In this document: piece after piece, positions 40,279 to 48,694 of the stretch
Position numbering within the stretch: position 1 is the first letter of the stretch
Layout of the letters: each line of letters opens with the position of its first letter
Source: JAOUEA01 sp038249195
GTDB taxonomy: Bacteria > Actinomycetota > UBA4738 > HRBIN12
Assembly: GCA_038249195.1 (NCBI GenBank)
Contig: JBBRWM010000011.1
Span: forward strand, 1-64,000
Direction of reading: 5' to 3'
DNA length: 64,000 nt
Translations under genes and position numbers: made by a program
The notes under the pieces: model-generated
Told to the model about the DNA's origin: nothing
What the model saw: the letters and a program-made list of their open reading frames with translations, nothing else
The model's database searches: none

Positions 40279-41112
40279 CTAGGCCCTGACCGGATGGGCC
40301 ATCGGCGGGACGTCCGCGCGCCCCTTCGCGTGCTTGGCCTCGTACATGAGCTCATCGGCCTTTCCGACCAGGTCATCGATGGAGCCCACGGCGTGGTCGA
40401 GCTGGATGATCCCCACGCTGAAGTCGACGCCGACGGGCACCAGCTCCGAGCGGACGCGCGAGACGACGGTCTCGGCTCCATCGCGATCGGTATGGGGCAG
40501 GAGCACCACGAACTCGTCGCCGCCGATGCGCGCGACGAGGTCGGAAGGTCGCAATGACGTGCCGAGAGCGGAGGCCACCGACCGCAGCAACTGGTCACCG
40601 GCGGCGTGGCCACGTTCGTCGTTGATCCGCTTGAAGTTGTCCAGATCGAGATAGATGAGTGACAGCGGCCCTCCGTAGCGACGCGACGAGTACATCTCCC
40701 TCTGGGCCACCTCCTCGAACCACCGGAAGTTCGCCACGCCCGTGAGCGGGTCGGTACGCGCGAGTGCTCGCTCCGTCTGGTGAGCGGTTCGGAGTCGCGA
40801 CACGACGATCACCACGACGACGAACACGCCCAGACGGGTCCCCGCGTTCCACACGGGGTACAGGCTGTGCGTCCCGCCGCTCGCGAGATCGCCGAGCAAT
40901 CCCGCGGCCGCGCAGACGCCCGCCATCGCGAGGCCGTAGGCGCATCCCGCGTACGCGGTGGCGAGCAGAACGGGAGCGAGGTAGATGAGCGCGAAGCTGA
41001 GGTAGACGCCGGTGGCGAAGTCGATCCAGCCGATGGCGACCGCCATGACCAAGGCCACGCCGAGGATGGCGACCGGGGACCGCCGAGCGAAGGAACGATC
41101 GAGAGCGTTCAT
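40279..41112 (-). CDS. Membrane-bound diguanylate cyclase (GGDEF)
   Basis: A 277-residue protein. Four to five membrane segments occupy residues 12-110 (AILGVALVMAVAIGWIDFA; LSFALIYLAPVLLATAYAG; FVVVVIVVSRL), then RTDPLTGVANFRWFEEVAQ begins the GGDEF domain. The active site IGGDEFVVLL and metal-binding YLDLDNFKRIND are intact, and RPSD five residues before GGDEF is a complete RxxD product-inhibition site. It should make c-di-GMP from GTP at the membrane; the membrane part probably senses a signal. A TAGTAC hexamer lies 4 nt before the ATG. Confidence 0.9.
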   Translation of the reverse strand: MNALDRSFARRSPVAILGVALVMAVAIGWIDFATGVYLSFALIYLAPVLLATAYAGCAYGLAMAGVCAAAGLLGDLASGGTHSLYPVWNAGTRLGVFVVVVIVVSRLRTAHQTERALARTDPLTGVANFRWFEEVAQREMYSSRRYGGPLSLIYLDLDNFKRINDERGHAAGDQLLRSVASALGTSLRPSDLVARIGGDEFVVLLPHTDRDGAETVVSRVRSELVPVGVDFSVGIIQLDHAVGSIDDLVGKADELMYEAKHAKGRADVPPMAHPVRA

Positions 41113-41234
41113 CTGCGTACTAGGCGCTATCGACGCGCTCCGGACCCTCCTTGACGGACGTTCCGGGCTCGACGCGGGCGGCTGGGTCGCGGTACGGTCC
41201 CCGCCTGATCGCTGCCCGCAGGATGGAGGCCGCT

Positions 41235-41519
41235 ATGTACGGAACCGTGGCTCGCTCGCGAGTCAAGCCCGAGGATCGAGGGGCCTTGCGCAAGGTCTTC
41301 GAGCGGCAGAACACCGACGAGACGCCCGCGGGGTTCGTGGCCGCCTACACGCTCTTCGAGAACGACAGCGACGTCGCGTGGCTATTCGCCGTCTTCGAGG
41401 ACCGGGCCACGTACGACGCGAACGCCGACGACCCACGTCAGAACGAACGGTTCATGGAGTATCGCGCGCTCATGGAAGAGGACCCTGAGTGGCACGACGG
41501 GGAGATCGAGGGCATGTAG
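41235..41519 (+). CDS. Dimeric alpha-beta barrel (ABM-like) protein
   Basis: A 94-residue protein: MYGTVARSRVKPEDRGALRK, FVAAYTLFENDSDVAWLFAV and FEDRATYDANADDPRQNERF with MEYRALMEEDPEWHDGEI. The pattern of beta-strand, helix and a final Y-x-x-x-x-x-x-PE-WHDGE tail fits small ferredoxin-like proteins of the antibiotic-biosynthesis-monooxygenase superfamily; enzymatic function is unknown. GGAGG lies 5 nt before the ATG. Confidence 0.72.
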   Translation: MYGTVARSRVKPEDRGALRKVFERQNTDETPAGFVAAYTLFENDSDVAWLFAVFEDRATYDANADDPRQNERFMEYRALMEEDPEWHDGEIEGM

Positions 41520-41537
41520 CGCGCCCCGAGCCTGCCG

Positions 41538-41562
41538 CCCGGGGCCCGTTGATCGGCCCGGG
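41538..41562. terminator. GC-rich hairpin after the ABM-like gene
   Basis: CCCGGGGCC and GGCCCGGG pair with one bulged G around an 8-nt loop (CGTTGATC), 19 bp after the stop of the ABM-like gene. Confidence 0.5.
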
Positions 41563-41604
41563 TGGCGAGCTCACGGCCTCAGGCGTGCGCCCATACTGGC
41601 GGGC

Positions 41605-42033
41605 ATGTCCGGTCCGCTTCGCATCACCCGCTCCGTAGTCGTCCCCGAACGAGAGCTGCGGTGGCGGTTCAGTCGATCTTCGGGGCCCGGCGGGCAGTCT
41701 GTGAACACGGCCGACTCGCGCGTGGAGCTCAGCCTCGACCTCGCGACGACGACGGCGCTGGGTCCGACGCAGCGCGCCCGAGCGATGGATCGCCTGGCCG
41801 GCAGGCTGGTCGACGGGGTGCTCACGGTCACCGCCTCCGAGCATCGCTCGCAGCTGCGCAACCGCGAGGCCGCGCGGGAACGGCTCGCCGCGACGATCGC
41901 CTCGGCCCTGGCGCCGCCCCTGCCGAAACGACGGCCCACGCGTGCGAGCAAGGGTTCGGTGCAGCGTCGCCTCGATGCGAAGCGGCGTCGCGCACGAACG
42001 AAGAGCCTGCGTCGAGTGGACGACCCCGATTGA
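41605..42033 (+). CDS. arfB: Alternative ribosome-rescue factor ArfB (peptidyl-tRNA hydrolase)
   Basis: A 142-residue release-factor-like protein that frees peptides from stalled ribosomes. The catalytic loop is RSSGPGGQSVNTADSRVEL with GGQ, preceded by VVPERELRWRF. The C-terminus is a basic, arginine/lysine-rich tail (KGSVQRRLDAKRRRARTKS) that enters the empty mRNA channel in the E. coli protein. Length matches E. coli ArfB (about 140). There is no codon-recognition domain, so it is not RF1/RF2. The start MSGPLRITRSV is the family start. Confidence 0.92.
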   Translation: MSGPLRITRSVVVPERELRWRFSRSSGPGGQSVNTADSRVELSLDLATTTALGPTQRARAMDRLAGRLVDGVLTVTASEHRSQLRNREAARERLAATIASALAPPLPKRRPTRASKGSVQRRLDAKRRRARTKSLRRVDDPD

Positions 42034-42196
42034 ATCAGCGGACCGGCTCCGCGACCGAGGAGAAAGGGCCCGCCTGCAGCGGCTGACCCGCAACGTGTTG
42101 CACCGGATGCTGCGCGGCTGAGGGCCGCACCCTCGTCGAAGGCGGGCGGTCCTCGTTCGGCTCACGTGGAGGGCCTCGATGGCCGATACTGCTCCC

Positions 42197-42799
42197 ATGG
42201 AACGACGGGTCGGCCTCCTGCTCGCGCTCTGCGCCACGCTGTTCGTCATCCCCGCTCCGGCCTCCGCGAGCCTCACGTTCGCCTCCGCGACCCGAGCGGG
42301 CGCCGCCGCGGCGCCCGAGTACCAACCTGACGCGCGGATCAAGCTCTGCGGGCTCAGCACCGGCTGCACGATCGATCCGCTGCCGCACCCGTGGCACGGG
42401 AACGACGTCTACAACACGACCGGTGCCAAGCAGAAGGTGAGCGTGCGCATCGACGACGGCGAGGGCGTCCGTTTCTGGATCCTGCTGCAGAACGACGGAA
42501 CGCTCGCCGACACGTTCACGCTGCACGGCTGCAAGGGCAACCCGCGTTTCCGCATCAACGCCGTGATGATCGGAAAGCACAAGGTGCCCGACTGGCGCGC
42601 CAAGAACATCACCAAGGGATTCACGCGAGGAACGTACACGTGGGCCGCCCCCGGGTCGGACACGAAGAAGAACCTCGTGCTCACGCTGAACATCGTGACG
42701 AAGACGCCCGGCCTGCGGTATCGGTGCCCGATCACGGTGGTCTCGGGGGGTCCGAGCCCGGTGAAGGACACCGTGGTCGCCGTGATGACCACCTACTGA
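42197..42799 (+). CDS. Secreted protein of unknown family
   Basis: A 200-residue exported protein. MERRVGLLLALCATLFVIPA with PASA-S forms the signal peptide. The mature part has four cysteines (IKLCGLSTGCTIDPL; LHGCKGNPRF; YRCPITVV) and beta-rich stretches such as KVSVRIDDGEGVRFWILLQN and NLVLTLNIVTKTPGLRY, suggesting an immunoglobulin- or jelly-roll-like fold. No enzyme motif is seen. It ends one base before the thioredoxin-like gene, so the two are co-transcribed. Confidence 0.75.
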   Translation: MERRVGLLLALCATLFVIPAPASASLTFASATRAGAAAAPEYQPDARIKLCGLSTGCTIDPLPHPWHGNDVYNTTGAKQKVSVRIDDGEGVRFWILLQNDGTLADTFTLHGCKGNPRFRINAVMIGKHKVPDWRAKNITKGFTRGTYTWAAPGSDTKKNLVLTLNIVTKTPGLRYRCPITVVSGGPSPVKDTVVAVMTTY

Positions 42800-42800
42800 G

Positions 42801-43253
42801 ATGACACCGTTGCGGTCCGGCGCCGTCGCCCCCGCGGTTCCCGGCGTAGCGTTCGGCGAGGGCCCGGTTGGCCTCTTCTTCTTCAAGGTCACGTGTCCCA
42901 CGTGCCAACTGGCGGCGCCCACGATGCGCGCATTCGAGCGTGCCTTCCCGGGGCGTGTGATCGCCGTCGGGCAGGATCGCTCATCGGATCTGGAAGATTT
43001 CCGGCGGACGTACGGGATGGAGATCCGCGCCGTTGAGGACGCGCCCCCCTACGTGGTGTCCGACGCTTACGGGATCGTGTCCGTGCCGACCCTGTTCTTG
43101 ATCGGCGAGGACGGGATCGTCCTGAGATCCGTGGGCTCCTGGGACCGCACGGGATTCAACCTGGTGGCGGAGACGATGGGAGAGCTCGTGGGCTCGGCAG
43201 CGCCCGTCATCTCGACTCCGGACGACGGTCTCCCGGCTTTCAAGCCCGGCTGA
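42801..43253 (+). CDS. Thioredoxin-like (TlpA/redoxin) protein
   Basis: A 150-residue protein with the thioredoxin fold: VGLFFFKVTCPTCQLAAPTM contains the redox CPTC pair, and YGIVSVPTLFLIGEDGIVL the conserved cis-Pro. It has no signal peptide or membrane anchor, so it is probably a cytoplasmic thiol reductase or peroxidase-like protein, unlike the secreted gene directly upstream (1 bp gap). ATG 42801 overlaps no upstream codon. Confidence 0.82.
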   Translation: MTPLRSGAVAPAVPGVAFGEGPVGLFFFKVTCPTCQLAAPTMRAFERAFPGRVIAVGQDRSSDLEDFRRTYGMEIRAVEDAPPYVVSDAYGIVSVPTLFLIGEDGIVLRSVGSWDRTGFNLVAETMGELVGSAAPVISTPDDGLPAFKPG

Positions 43254-43296
43254 GGCGGGCGCAACGCGCATCCGGTCTGAGTGCGAACGAGGGGGC

Positions 43297-44715
43297 ATGG
43301 ACGAGTCGTTGTGCTTCATGACGGCCACGGAGCTCGCGCGCCGGATCCACGGGGGCGAGCTGTCCGCCCGCGAGGTCCTCGCCGCCCACCTCGAACAGAT
43401 CGAACGTTTCAACGAGGCGGTGAACGCGATCGTGACGCTGTTGCCCGAGCGCGCGGAGGCCGCGGCGCGTGCGGCCGACGACGCGTTCGCCCGCGGTCTG
43501 GCGGTGGGTCCGCTCCACGGGCTTCCCATCGCTCACAAGGACCTCGCGCTCACCGCCGGGATACGCACCACGATGGGGTCGCCGATCTTCGTCGATCACG
43601 TGCCCGAGGAGGATGCCCTCTTCGTCGAGCGGACCCGTTCCTCCGGGGCCATCGTGGTGGGCAAGACGAACACGCCGGAGTTCGGGGCCGGCTCGCATAC
43701 GTTCAACCCCGTCTTCGGGCTGACGCGGAACCCGTACGACCTCGGCAGATCGGCAGGCGGGTCCTCCGGTGGGGCCGCCGCCGCGTTGGCGTGCGGTCTC
43801 GTTCCCCTCGCCGACGGCAGCGACCTCGGCGGCTCGCTGCGGAACCCCGCCAGCTTCTGCAACGTGGTGGGGTTCCGCCCGTCACCGGGCCGGGTGCCGG
43901 TGTGGCCGGCCGAAGACCCCGGCGATCTCCTCGGCGTCGAGGGGCCGATGGCGCGCACGGTTGCCGACGCGGCGCTGCTCCTGTCCGTCATGGCGGGCCC
44001 CGATCCGCGCGTGCCGATCTCGCTTCCCGAGCCGGGTTCCCTCTTCGCGCCGCCGCTCCGGCAGGGAGACCGGGGCGTGATCGCGTGGGCGCCCGGGGCC
44101 GGAGCAACGATGCCCGTCGACCACGAGATCGAACCCATCCTCGAGGGGCAACGCGAGGTGTTCGAGGCCTTGGGTTGGCGTACCGAGCGCGCCTTCCCGG
44201 ATCTGTCCGACGCGCGCCGCGTGTTCCTCGTGAAGCGGGCGCTCGCGTATCGGGCGCTGGGGCCGCTGATGGACGAGCATCCCGGACAGATGAAGGCGAC
44301 GGTGGTGTGGAACATCGAAGAAGGCCGCCGTCTCACCGCGGGGGACCTCGCCGAAGCCGAGCGGCTGCACGCCGGTATCCGATCGCGTATCGCGGTCTTC
44401 TTCGAACGCTTCGACGTCTTGGTCATGCCGGCGGCGCAGGTCCTGCCCTTCGACGCGGAGGTCGAGTACCCCACCGAGATCGACGGCCATCCCATGCAGA
44501 CCTACGTGGACTGGATGGAATGCTGCTGGTGCATCACCGTGACCGGGTCGCCGGCCATCTCGATCCCGTGCGGGTTCACGGCCGCTGGGCTTCCCGTGGG
44601 CGTGCAGATCGTGGGGCGGCCCGGAGAGGATCTGCGCGTGCTGCAGCTGGCGGAGGCATTCGAGGCCGCGACCGGCGTGGGAGCGCGCCGCCCGCCGCTG
44701 GTCTCCTCCGGCTAG
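43297..44715 (+). CDS. Amidase (amidase signature family)
   Basis: A 472-residue amidohydrolase with the complete Ser-cisSer-Lys triad: Lys in LPIAHKDLALTAG, cis-Ser in GRSAGGSSGGAAAALACG and nucleophile Ser in ADGSDLGGSLRNPASFC. Other AS-family landmarks are VGKTNTPEFGAGSHTFNPVF and GPMARTVADAALLL. It would hydrolyse a carboxamide in the cytoplasm; it is not GatA, because no gatB or gatC is nearby and the substrate loop differs. The ATG 43297 is the family start. Confidence 0.9.
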   Translation: MDESLCFMTATELARRIHGGELSAREVLAAHLEQIERFNEAVNAIVTLLPERAEAAARAADDAFARGLAVGPLHGLPIAHKDLALTAGIRTTMGSPIFVDHVPEEDALFVERTRSSGAIVVGKTNTPEFGAGSHTFNPVFGLTRNPYDLGRSAGGSSGGAAAALACGLVPLADGSDLGGSLRNPASFCNVVGFRPSPGRVPVWPAEDPGDLLGVEGPMARTVADAALLLSVMAGPDPRVPISLPEPGSLFAPPLRQGDRGVIAWAPGAGATMPVDHEIEPILEGQREVFEALGWRTERAFPDLSDARRVFLVKRALAYRALGPLMDEHPGQMKATVVWNIEEGRRLTAGDLAEAERLHAGIRSRIAVFFERFDVLVMPAAQVLPFDAEVEYPTEIDGHPMQTYVDWMECCWCITVTGSPAISIPCGFTAAGLPVGVQIVGRPGEDLRVLQLAEAFEAATGVGARRPPLVSSG

Positions 44716-44728
44716 GCCGAGGCCGCTC

Positions 44729-45712
44729 CTAGGGGTGGGCGAGGCGGGAGAGCAGCTCGTCGCGGATCGAGGCCCGTGTGCCGAAGACCAGCAGGAACAA
44801 GGCCTCGCGTGCGAGCCGCTGCGCGTGATGGTCCCGCAGGATCCCGCGGCCGCCCTCCGTGACCGTCAACGCGCCCGCGGCCCGCAGGGCGAGCTCCGCG
44901 ACGCGGGCGCGTGCCGCGGGGAGGGAGTCGGGTCCACCCGCGTCGAGCTCCGCGCGCACCTCTGTCAGCTCGTGGTCGAGCGCGGACGGACCGATGAGCG
45001 CGCAGCAACGCGAGATCACCCCGAGGGCGAGCGAACCGTTCGTCCGTAACCCTTCGGGGTCGCGCGCGAGCACGGCGTCGAGGGGCTCGGTCTCGACGAT
45101 GCGCGCAAGGGGTACGGGATGATCCTGGAACCGCAGGGTCACGGTGCCGCTCGCGTCGGCCGCCACGGTGCGTTGCCGCACCACATCGATCGTGGCCGCC
45201 TGCTCGGCGTCCATCAGCACGCGCACCACCTCGTCTCCGTCGCGCGCTGCCACGAGCACGACGTCGATCAAGCCCCAACCCGTGACCCAAGGGGCCTCGC
45301 CGTTCAACACGAGGCCGCCCCCGGTGCGCTCGGCCGTGAGCACGGGCGGGCCGGCGCGTTCGCCCGCCCGCGCGATCCCCGCACGGACCACACCCCGGGT
45401 GAGCGGCTCGAGCCACGCGTCGCGGACCTCCGGCGGAGCCGTCGCCACCGCGCGCACGGGGTTGTGGTGCTGGATCCACACGAAGGTGGTGCTGAGGCAG
45501 CCGGACGCGAGCGCCTCGATCACCTCGTTCGCCGAGGCGCGGCCGAGTTCGAGCCCTCCGACATCGCGCGGCGCGGCCATCCCGTAGAGCCCCGCCTCAG
45601 CAAGGGCGTCGAGGTTCCCGACCGGGACGAGATCCGCAGCGTCGGTCGACAGCGCCGCCGGGAAGAGCAGCTCATCTGCGAGCCTGCGCGCACGGTCCGA
45701 AGCGGTGGTCAC
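44729..45712 (-). CDS. Acyl-CoA dehydrogenase-like protein
   Basis: A 327-residue flavoprotein-fold protein. The N-terminal helical domain (LADELLFPAALSTDAADLVP; GLYGMAAPRDVGGLELGRAS) and the middle beta domain (GGGLVLNGEAPWVTGWGLID) match acyl-CoA dehydrogenases; the C-terminal four-helix domain is shorter than in typical members (about 380 residues), and the catalytic Glu cannot be placed. It may oxidise a non-CoA substrate. GTG 45712 is chosen, since TACCGT lies 6 nt upstream and the longer frame adds nothing. Confidence 0.78.
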   Translation of the reverse strand: MTTASDRARRLADELLFPAALSTDAADLVPVGNLDALAEAGLYGMAAPRDVGGLELGRASANEVIEALASGCLSTTFVWIQHHNPVRAVATAPPEVRDAWLEPLTRGVVRAGIARAGERAGPPVLTAERTGGGLVLNGEAPWVTGWGLIDVVLVAARDGDEVVRVLMDAEQAATIDVVRQRTVAADASGTVTLRFQDHPVPLARIVETEPLDAVLARDPEGLRTNGSLALGVISRCCALIGPSALDHELTEVRAELDAGGPDSLPAARARVAELALRAAGALTVTEGGRGILRDHHAQRLAREALFLLVFGTRASIRDELLSRLAHP

Positions 45713-45718
45713 GTCGGG

Positions 45719-45724
45719 ACGGTA
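45719..45724 (-). promoter_or_regulatory. Candidate -10 hexamer TACCGT
   Basis: On the minus strand TACCGT ends 6 nt before the GTG of the acyl-CoA dehydrogenase-like gene and no ribosome-binding site is present. Confidence 0.45.
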
Positions 45725-45796
45725 GCGAGGGCAACGAGCGAACGGCAACGAGCCGCCGCCGGGACCGGGGCGCGACGCGGGTAGGCTTCACCCCCC

Positions 45797-46345
45797 ATGC
45801 ACCCCGACCCCGAGCCGAACGCGATCACGACGGAGCGCCCGACCCTGCATCGCTCCGTCGCCGAAGACGCCGAGGACATCTCGTCCTACCGAAGCGACCC
45901 CGACGTCCACCGGTACCAGGGTTGGGAGCGCACCGATCCCGATGGCATCCGCACGGAGATCGTGGAGATGGCCGAGCGCGCTCCCGGCGAGCTCGGCGGA
46001 TGGGTCCAGTTCTCGGTGCGGGAACGCGAGAAGGGCACGCTGGTGGGCGACGTTGGCCTGAGTCCCGCCGACGAACCGGACGTGATCAAGGTGGGCTACA
46101 CGATGGCGCCGGCGTTCCAGGGGCGTGGATACGCCACCGAGGCCGTGGCCGCGCTGGTCGGCTACGCGTTCGGGACGCTCGAGGCCGACGTGGTGCGCGC
46201 CTACGCCAGCGTGGAGAACGTCCCGTCGATCCGCGTGGCCGAGAAGGTCGGGATGAAGCTCGTCGAGCGGTTCGAACACGTCTACGGCGACGAGGTTTGG
46301 CACGGCGTGCGCTACGAGATCCGCCGCGAGGACTTCCGGGCCTGA
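45797..46345 (+). CDS. GNAT acetyltransferase (RimJ/RimL type)
   Basis: A 182-residue acetyltransferase. ERPTLHRSVAEDAEDISSYR begins the RimJ/RimL-like fold, and acetyl-CoA binding is by YTMAPAFQGRGYATEAVAAL (Q-G-R-G-Y-A-T-E), with RVAEKVGMKLVERFEHVYGD at the end. Target is an N-terminal amine or small molecule; not defined. A TAGGCT hexamer lies upstream of the ATG, suggesting a short or absent leader. It is divergent from the acyl-CoA dehydrogenase-like gene. Confidence 0.88.
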   Translation: MHPDPEPNAITTERPTLHRSVAEDAEDISSYRSDPDVHRYQGWERTDPDGIRTEIVEMAERAPGELGGWVQFSVREREKGTLVGDVGLSPADEPDVIKVGYTMAPAFQGRGYATEAVAALVGYAFGTLEADVVRAYASVENVPSIRVAEKVGMKLVERFEHVYGDEVWHGVRYEIRREDFRA

Positions 46346-46350
46346 GGTCG

Positions 46351-46977
46351 CTATCGAGTCTGCGTGCTCACGCGGGCATCGTCGACGGCCGCGACGAGAT
46401 CGCCGGCCCGCTTGCGCAGGGAGGCGCACGTCTGCACGAGCTCCGTCCTGCGCTCGGTCTCGCCGATCGCGAACGCGTTGATCTCGATGTCGGCGAGCGC
46501 CGCTAACGTCGCCGCCTGGAGGGACGCCGCCGCGCTCAAGCCGTCGGCGGCCGTGTTGGCGTCACCGAGGCGCGTGACCTCCTCCGCCAGGCCCAGCAGA
46601 TAGACGGAACGGCGTGCGATCTGGAGCTGGCCATCGATGGTCGCCTCCAACGCGTCGCGGAGCCGCACGAGACGCGCCGTCCGGGCGTCGTCGGGATCGG
46701 CCCGCGTCCGGAGGATCCCGAGGAACGACGCGTAGGCTTCCGCGTTCGTGTCGGCGAGCTGCAGGAAACTCCCTCGCCCCACGTCCGCTTCGTCCTGGAT
46801 CTCCAGCATCCGGGCCCCGCCGGGTTGGGTCCCCAGCCGCTTCAACGTCCGGCGTGCGACCGCGCCCACGAGCGCCGCCCCCGCGGCGCCGGCGAGGGCC
46901 GCGAAGACCTCGCTGGCCGGCGCCACGAGATCCGAGGCCAGAGCATCCAGCCACAAGTCGATCGGTTCTCCCACCAT
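46351..46977 (-). CDS. Cyclodeaminase/cyclohydrolase-family protein (FTCD_C-like)
   Basis: A 208-residue all-helical protein. VFAALAGAAGAALVGAVARR and RLGDANTAADGLSAAASLQA (the D-x-x-T-A-x-x-x-L signature) place it in the formiminotransferase-cyclodeaminase C-terminal family, which acts on folate derivatives. The glycine-rich PGGGS loop of the catalytic enzymes is not seen at the expected place (PASEV instead), so activity may be altered. Start chosen at MVGEPIDLWL (46977). It converges on the GNAT gene, with stops 5 bp apart. Confidence 0.78.
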   Translation of the reverse strand: MVGEPIDLWLDALASDLVAPASEVFAALAGAAGAALVGAVARRTLKRLGTQPGGARMLEIQDEADVGRGSFLQLADTNAEAYASFLGILRTRADPDDARTARLVRLRDALEATIDGQLQIARRSVYLLGLAEEVTRLGDANTAADGLSAAASLQAATLAALADIEINAFAIGETERRTELVQTCASLRKRAGDLVAAVDDARVSTQTR

Positions 46978-47071
46978 CACGTGCCGCGTCGTCACGCGGC
47001 CAGCGTCCACTGGGCGCATGCCCCCGTCAAGCAGGCCGGCGTGGGCTCATCCGCCCGACCATGTATACGCG

Positions 47072-48214
47072 TCACACGAGAGCGGCGCCGGTCTCGGGGG
47101 CGATCCGTACGACCGAACGGACGACTTCCCCCGCGAGCATGGCCCGCACGCCCTCGGCCAGGTCGTCGTCGGTGAGGCGGAGCTCCCGCGTCACCATCGC
47201 GTCCAGGTCGAGGCGGCCGTCCAGGGACCATCCCAGCCACGTGGTGAAGTCCTCGACCAGGGGATCGCCGCCGTCGGTGACGCGAAGCTCGATCTTGTTC
47301 GGGTACGCGGCGCGGTCGCCCCCGCTCCAGTTCAGCGTGACCTCGCTCGAGGGCGGCGGCACCCCTATGGCGACGGCGATGCCGCCACGGGCGAGCATCG
47401 AGACGGCCTGGCTCACCACCGCCGGCGCCCCCGTGGCCTCGAAGGCGTGATCGACGCCCTCGCCGTCGGTCAGCTCACGAACCGCCGATACGGGATCCGT
47501 CGCCGACGCGTCGACCACGTCGGCGGCGCCCAAGCCGAGCGCCGCATCGAGCTTGCCCCGCACAAGGTCGACCGCGATCGCACGCCTGGCGCCGCAGACC
47601 AGCGAGCCCTGCAACGCCGCGAGGCCGATCCCGCCGAGGCCGATGACGGCAACGGTCGACCCGGCTCGGACCTGCGCGGTGTTCACGGCCGCGCCCACGC
47701 CGGTGGAGACTCCGCACCCGAGCAGACACACGCGGGCGAGGTCGGCCTCGCGCGGGACCGGGATCGCCTGCGCTTCGTGCACCACCGTGTGCGTGGCCAG
47801 CGTTCCAAGCGAGAGCGTCCCGGCCAGGGGTTCGCCGCCGGCCGCGAGGCGCAACCGTGGCGGCTGGACCCAGGCGTGGTCGCACTTGCGTGGCCTGCCG
47901 GAGCGGCACGGGCGACAGCGCCCGCACGGCACGGCCCAGGCCAAGACCACGCGGGTCCCCGGCGCGAGCCCCCGCACCCCAGGGCCCACCTGTTGCACCA
48001 CGCCTGCGCCTTCGTGCCCGAGCAGCATCGGGAAGGGGGCGCCCCAGTTGCCGTGCTGGGTGGCCCAGTGGTCGCTGTGGCATATGCCGCTCGCCACCAA
48101 GCGCACGAGGGCCTCGCCGCGGCCCGGAGGGTCGAGCAGGAAGGGCTCCAGTCGGGGCGCTTGCCCACGGGCTCGGACCACGGCGCCCAGGCCCTCCACC
48201 TGCTCGGCGGCCAC
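47072..48214 (-). CDS. Zinc-dependent alcohol dehydrogenase (class III-like MDR)
   Basis: A 380-residue medium-chain dehydrogenase. Catalytic zinc ligands are in ASGICHSDHWATQHG and LLGHEGAGVV; the structural zinc lobe is CGRCRPCRSGRPRKC, and NAD binding is by VAVIGLGGIGLAAL. Sequence and length are near the class III/AdhD type, including mycothiol-dependent formaldehyde dehydrogenases; the substrate is not certain. GTG 48214 (V-AAEQVEGLG) is chosen because GGGGAG is 6 nt upstream. It has no close operon partner. Confidence 0.88.
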   Translation of the reverse strand: MAAEQVEGLGAVVRARGQAPRLEPFLLDPPGRGEALVRLVASGICHSDHWATQHGNWGAPFPMLLGHEGAGVVQQVGPGVRGLAPGTRVVLAWAVPCGRCRPCRSGRPRKCDHAWVQPPRLRLAAGGEPLAGTLSLGTLATHTVVHEAQAIPVPREADLARVCLLGCGVSTGVGAAVNTAQVRAGSTVAVIGLGGIGLAALQGSLVCGARRAIAVDLVRGKLDAALGLGAADVVDASATDPVSAVRELTDGEGVDHAFEATGAPAVVSQAVSMLARGGIAVAIGVPPPSSEVTLNWSGGDRAAYPNKIELRVTDGGDPLVEDFTTWLGWSLDGRLDLDAMVTRELRLTDDDLAEGVRAMLAGEVVRSVVRIAPETGAALV

Positions 48215-48353
48215 GATGAGCTCCCCTCGTCTGCGCTGATGGCGACTGTAACAGCGGCGCCGGTGACGCCGAGACGGCGCCGGGCGAGACGAGCGAGGTT
48301 CGCCGGGCCGCGTTATCCTTCGCGCCACGCTTGACCCTGAGGAAGGAGCTGTC

Positions 48354-48605
48354 ATGGATGACGAGCTGATGGATGCCGCCGCCGGAGCCGCGGAGGACGC
48401 GGTGGAAAAGGCCGAGGTGGCCGACGCCCTGCACGCCGACGCCATGGACAAGGCCGAGGCCGCCGTGGAGCTCGAGGCGGCCGCCGAGGAGCTGGCGAGT
48501 GAGGCCGTGGTGGAGGAGACCGTGGCGGAGGATCTTGGGGCGACGGCGATAGGCGACGCGGAGGCCGCAACGATGTTGGCCGATGCCGCCGAGGACGACG
48601 CCTAA
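48354..48605 (+). CDS. Small acidic Ala/Glu-rich protein
   Basis: An 83-residue protein composed almost only of Ala, Glu, Asp, Val and Met, with no aromatic or cysteine residue. It would form one long amphipathic helix or coiled coil (AAAGAAEDAVEKAEVADALH). GGAAGGAGC lies just before the ATG, so translation is likely, and codon use suits the genome. No family is recognised; nucleic-acid binding is unlikely because of the acid content. Confidence 0.6.
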   Translation: MDDELMDAAAGAAEDAVEKAEVADALHADAMDKAEAAVELEAAAEELASEAVVEETVAEDLGATAIGDAEAATMLADAAEDDA

Positions 48606-48694
48606 GGGTCGGCCGTTTGGGGCTTCCTTTGCGGCCTGCCTAGGCCATAGGATGTCGGCCGATGGCCGTCCCCCGCGGCCGAGAGGTGGCATCC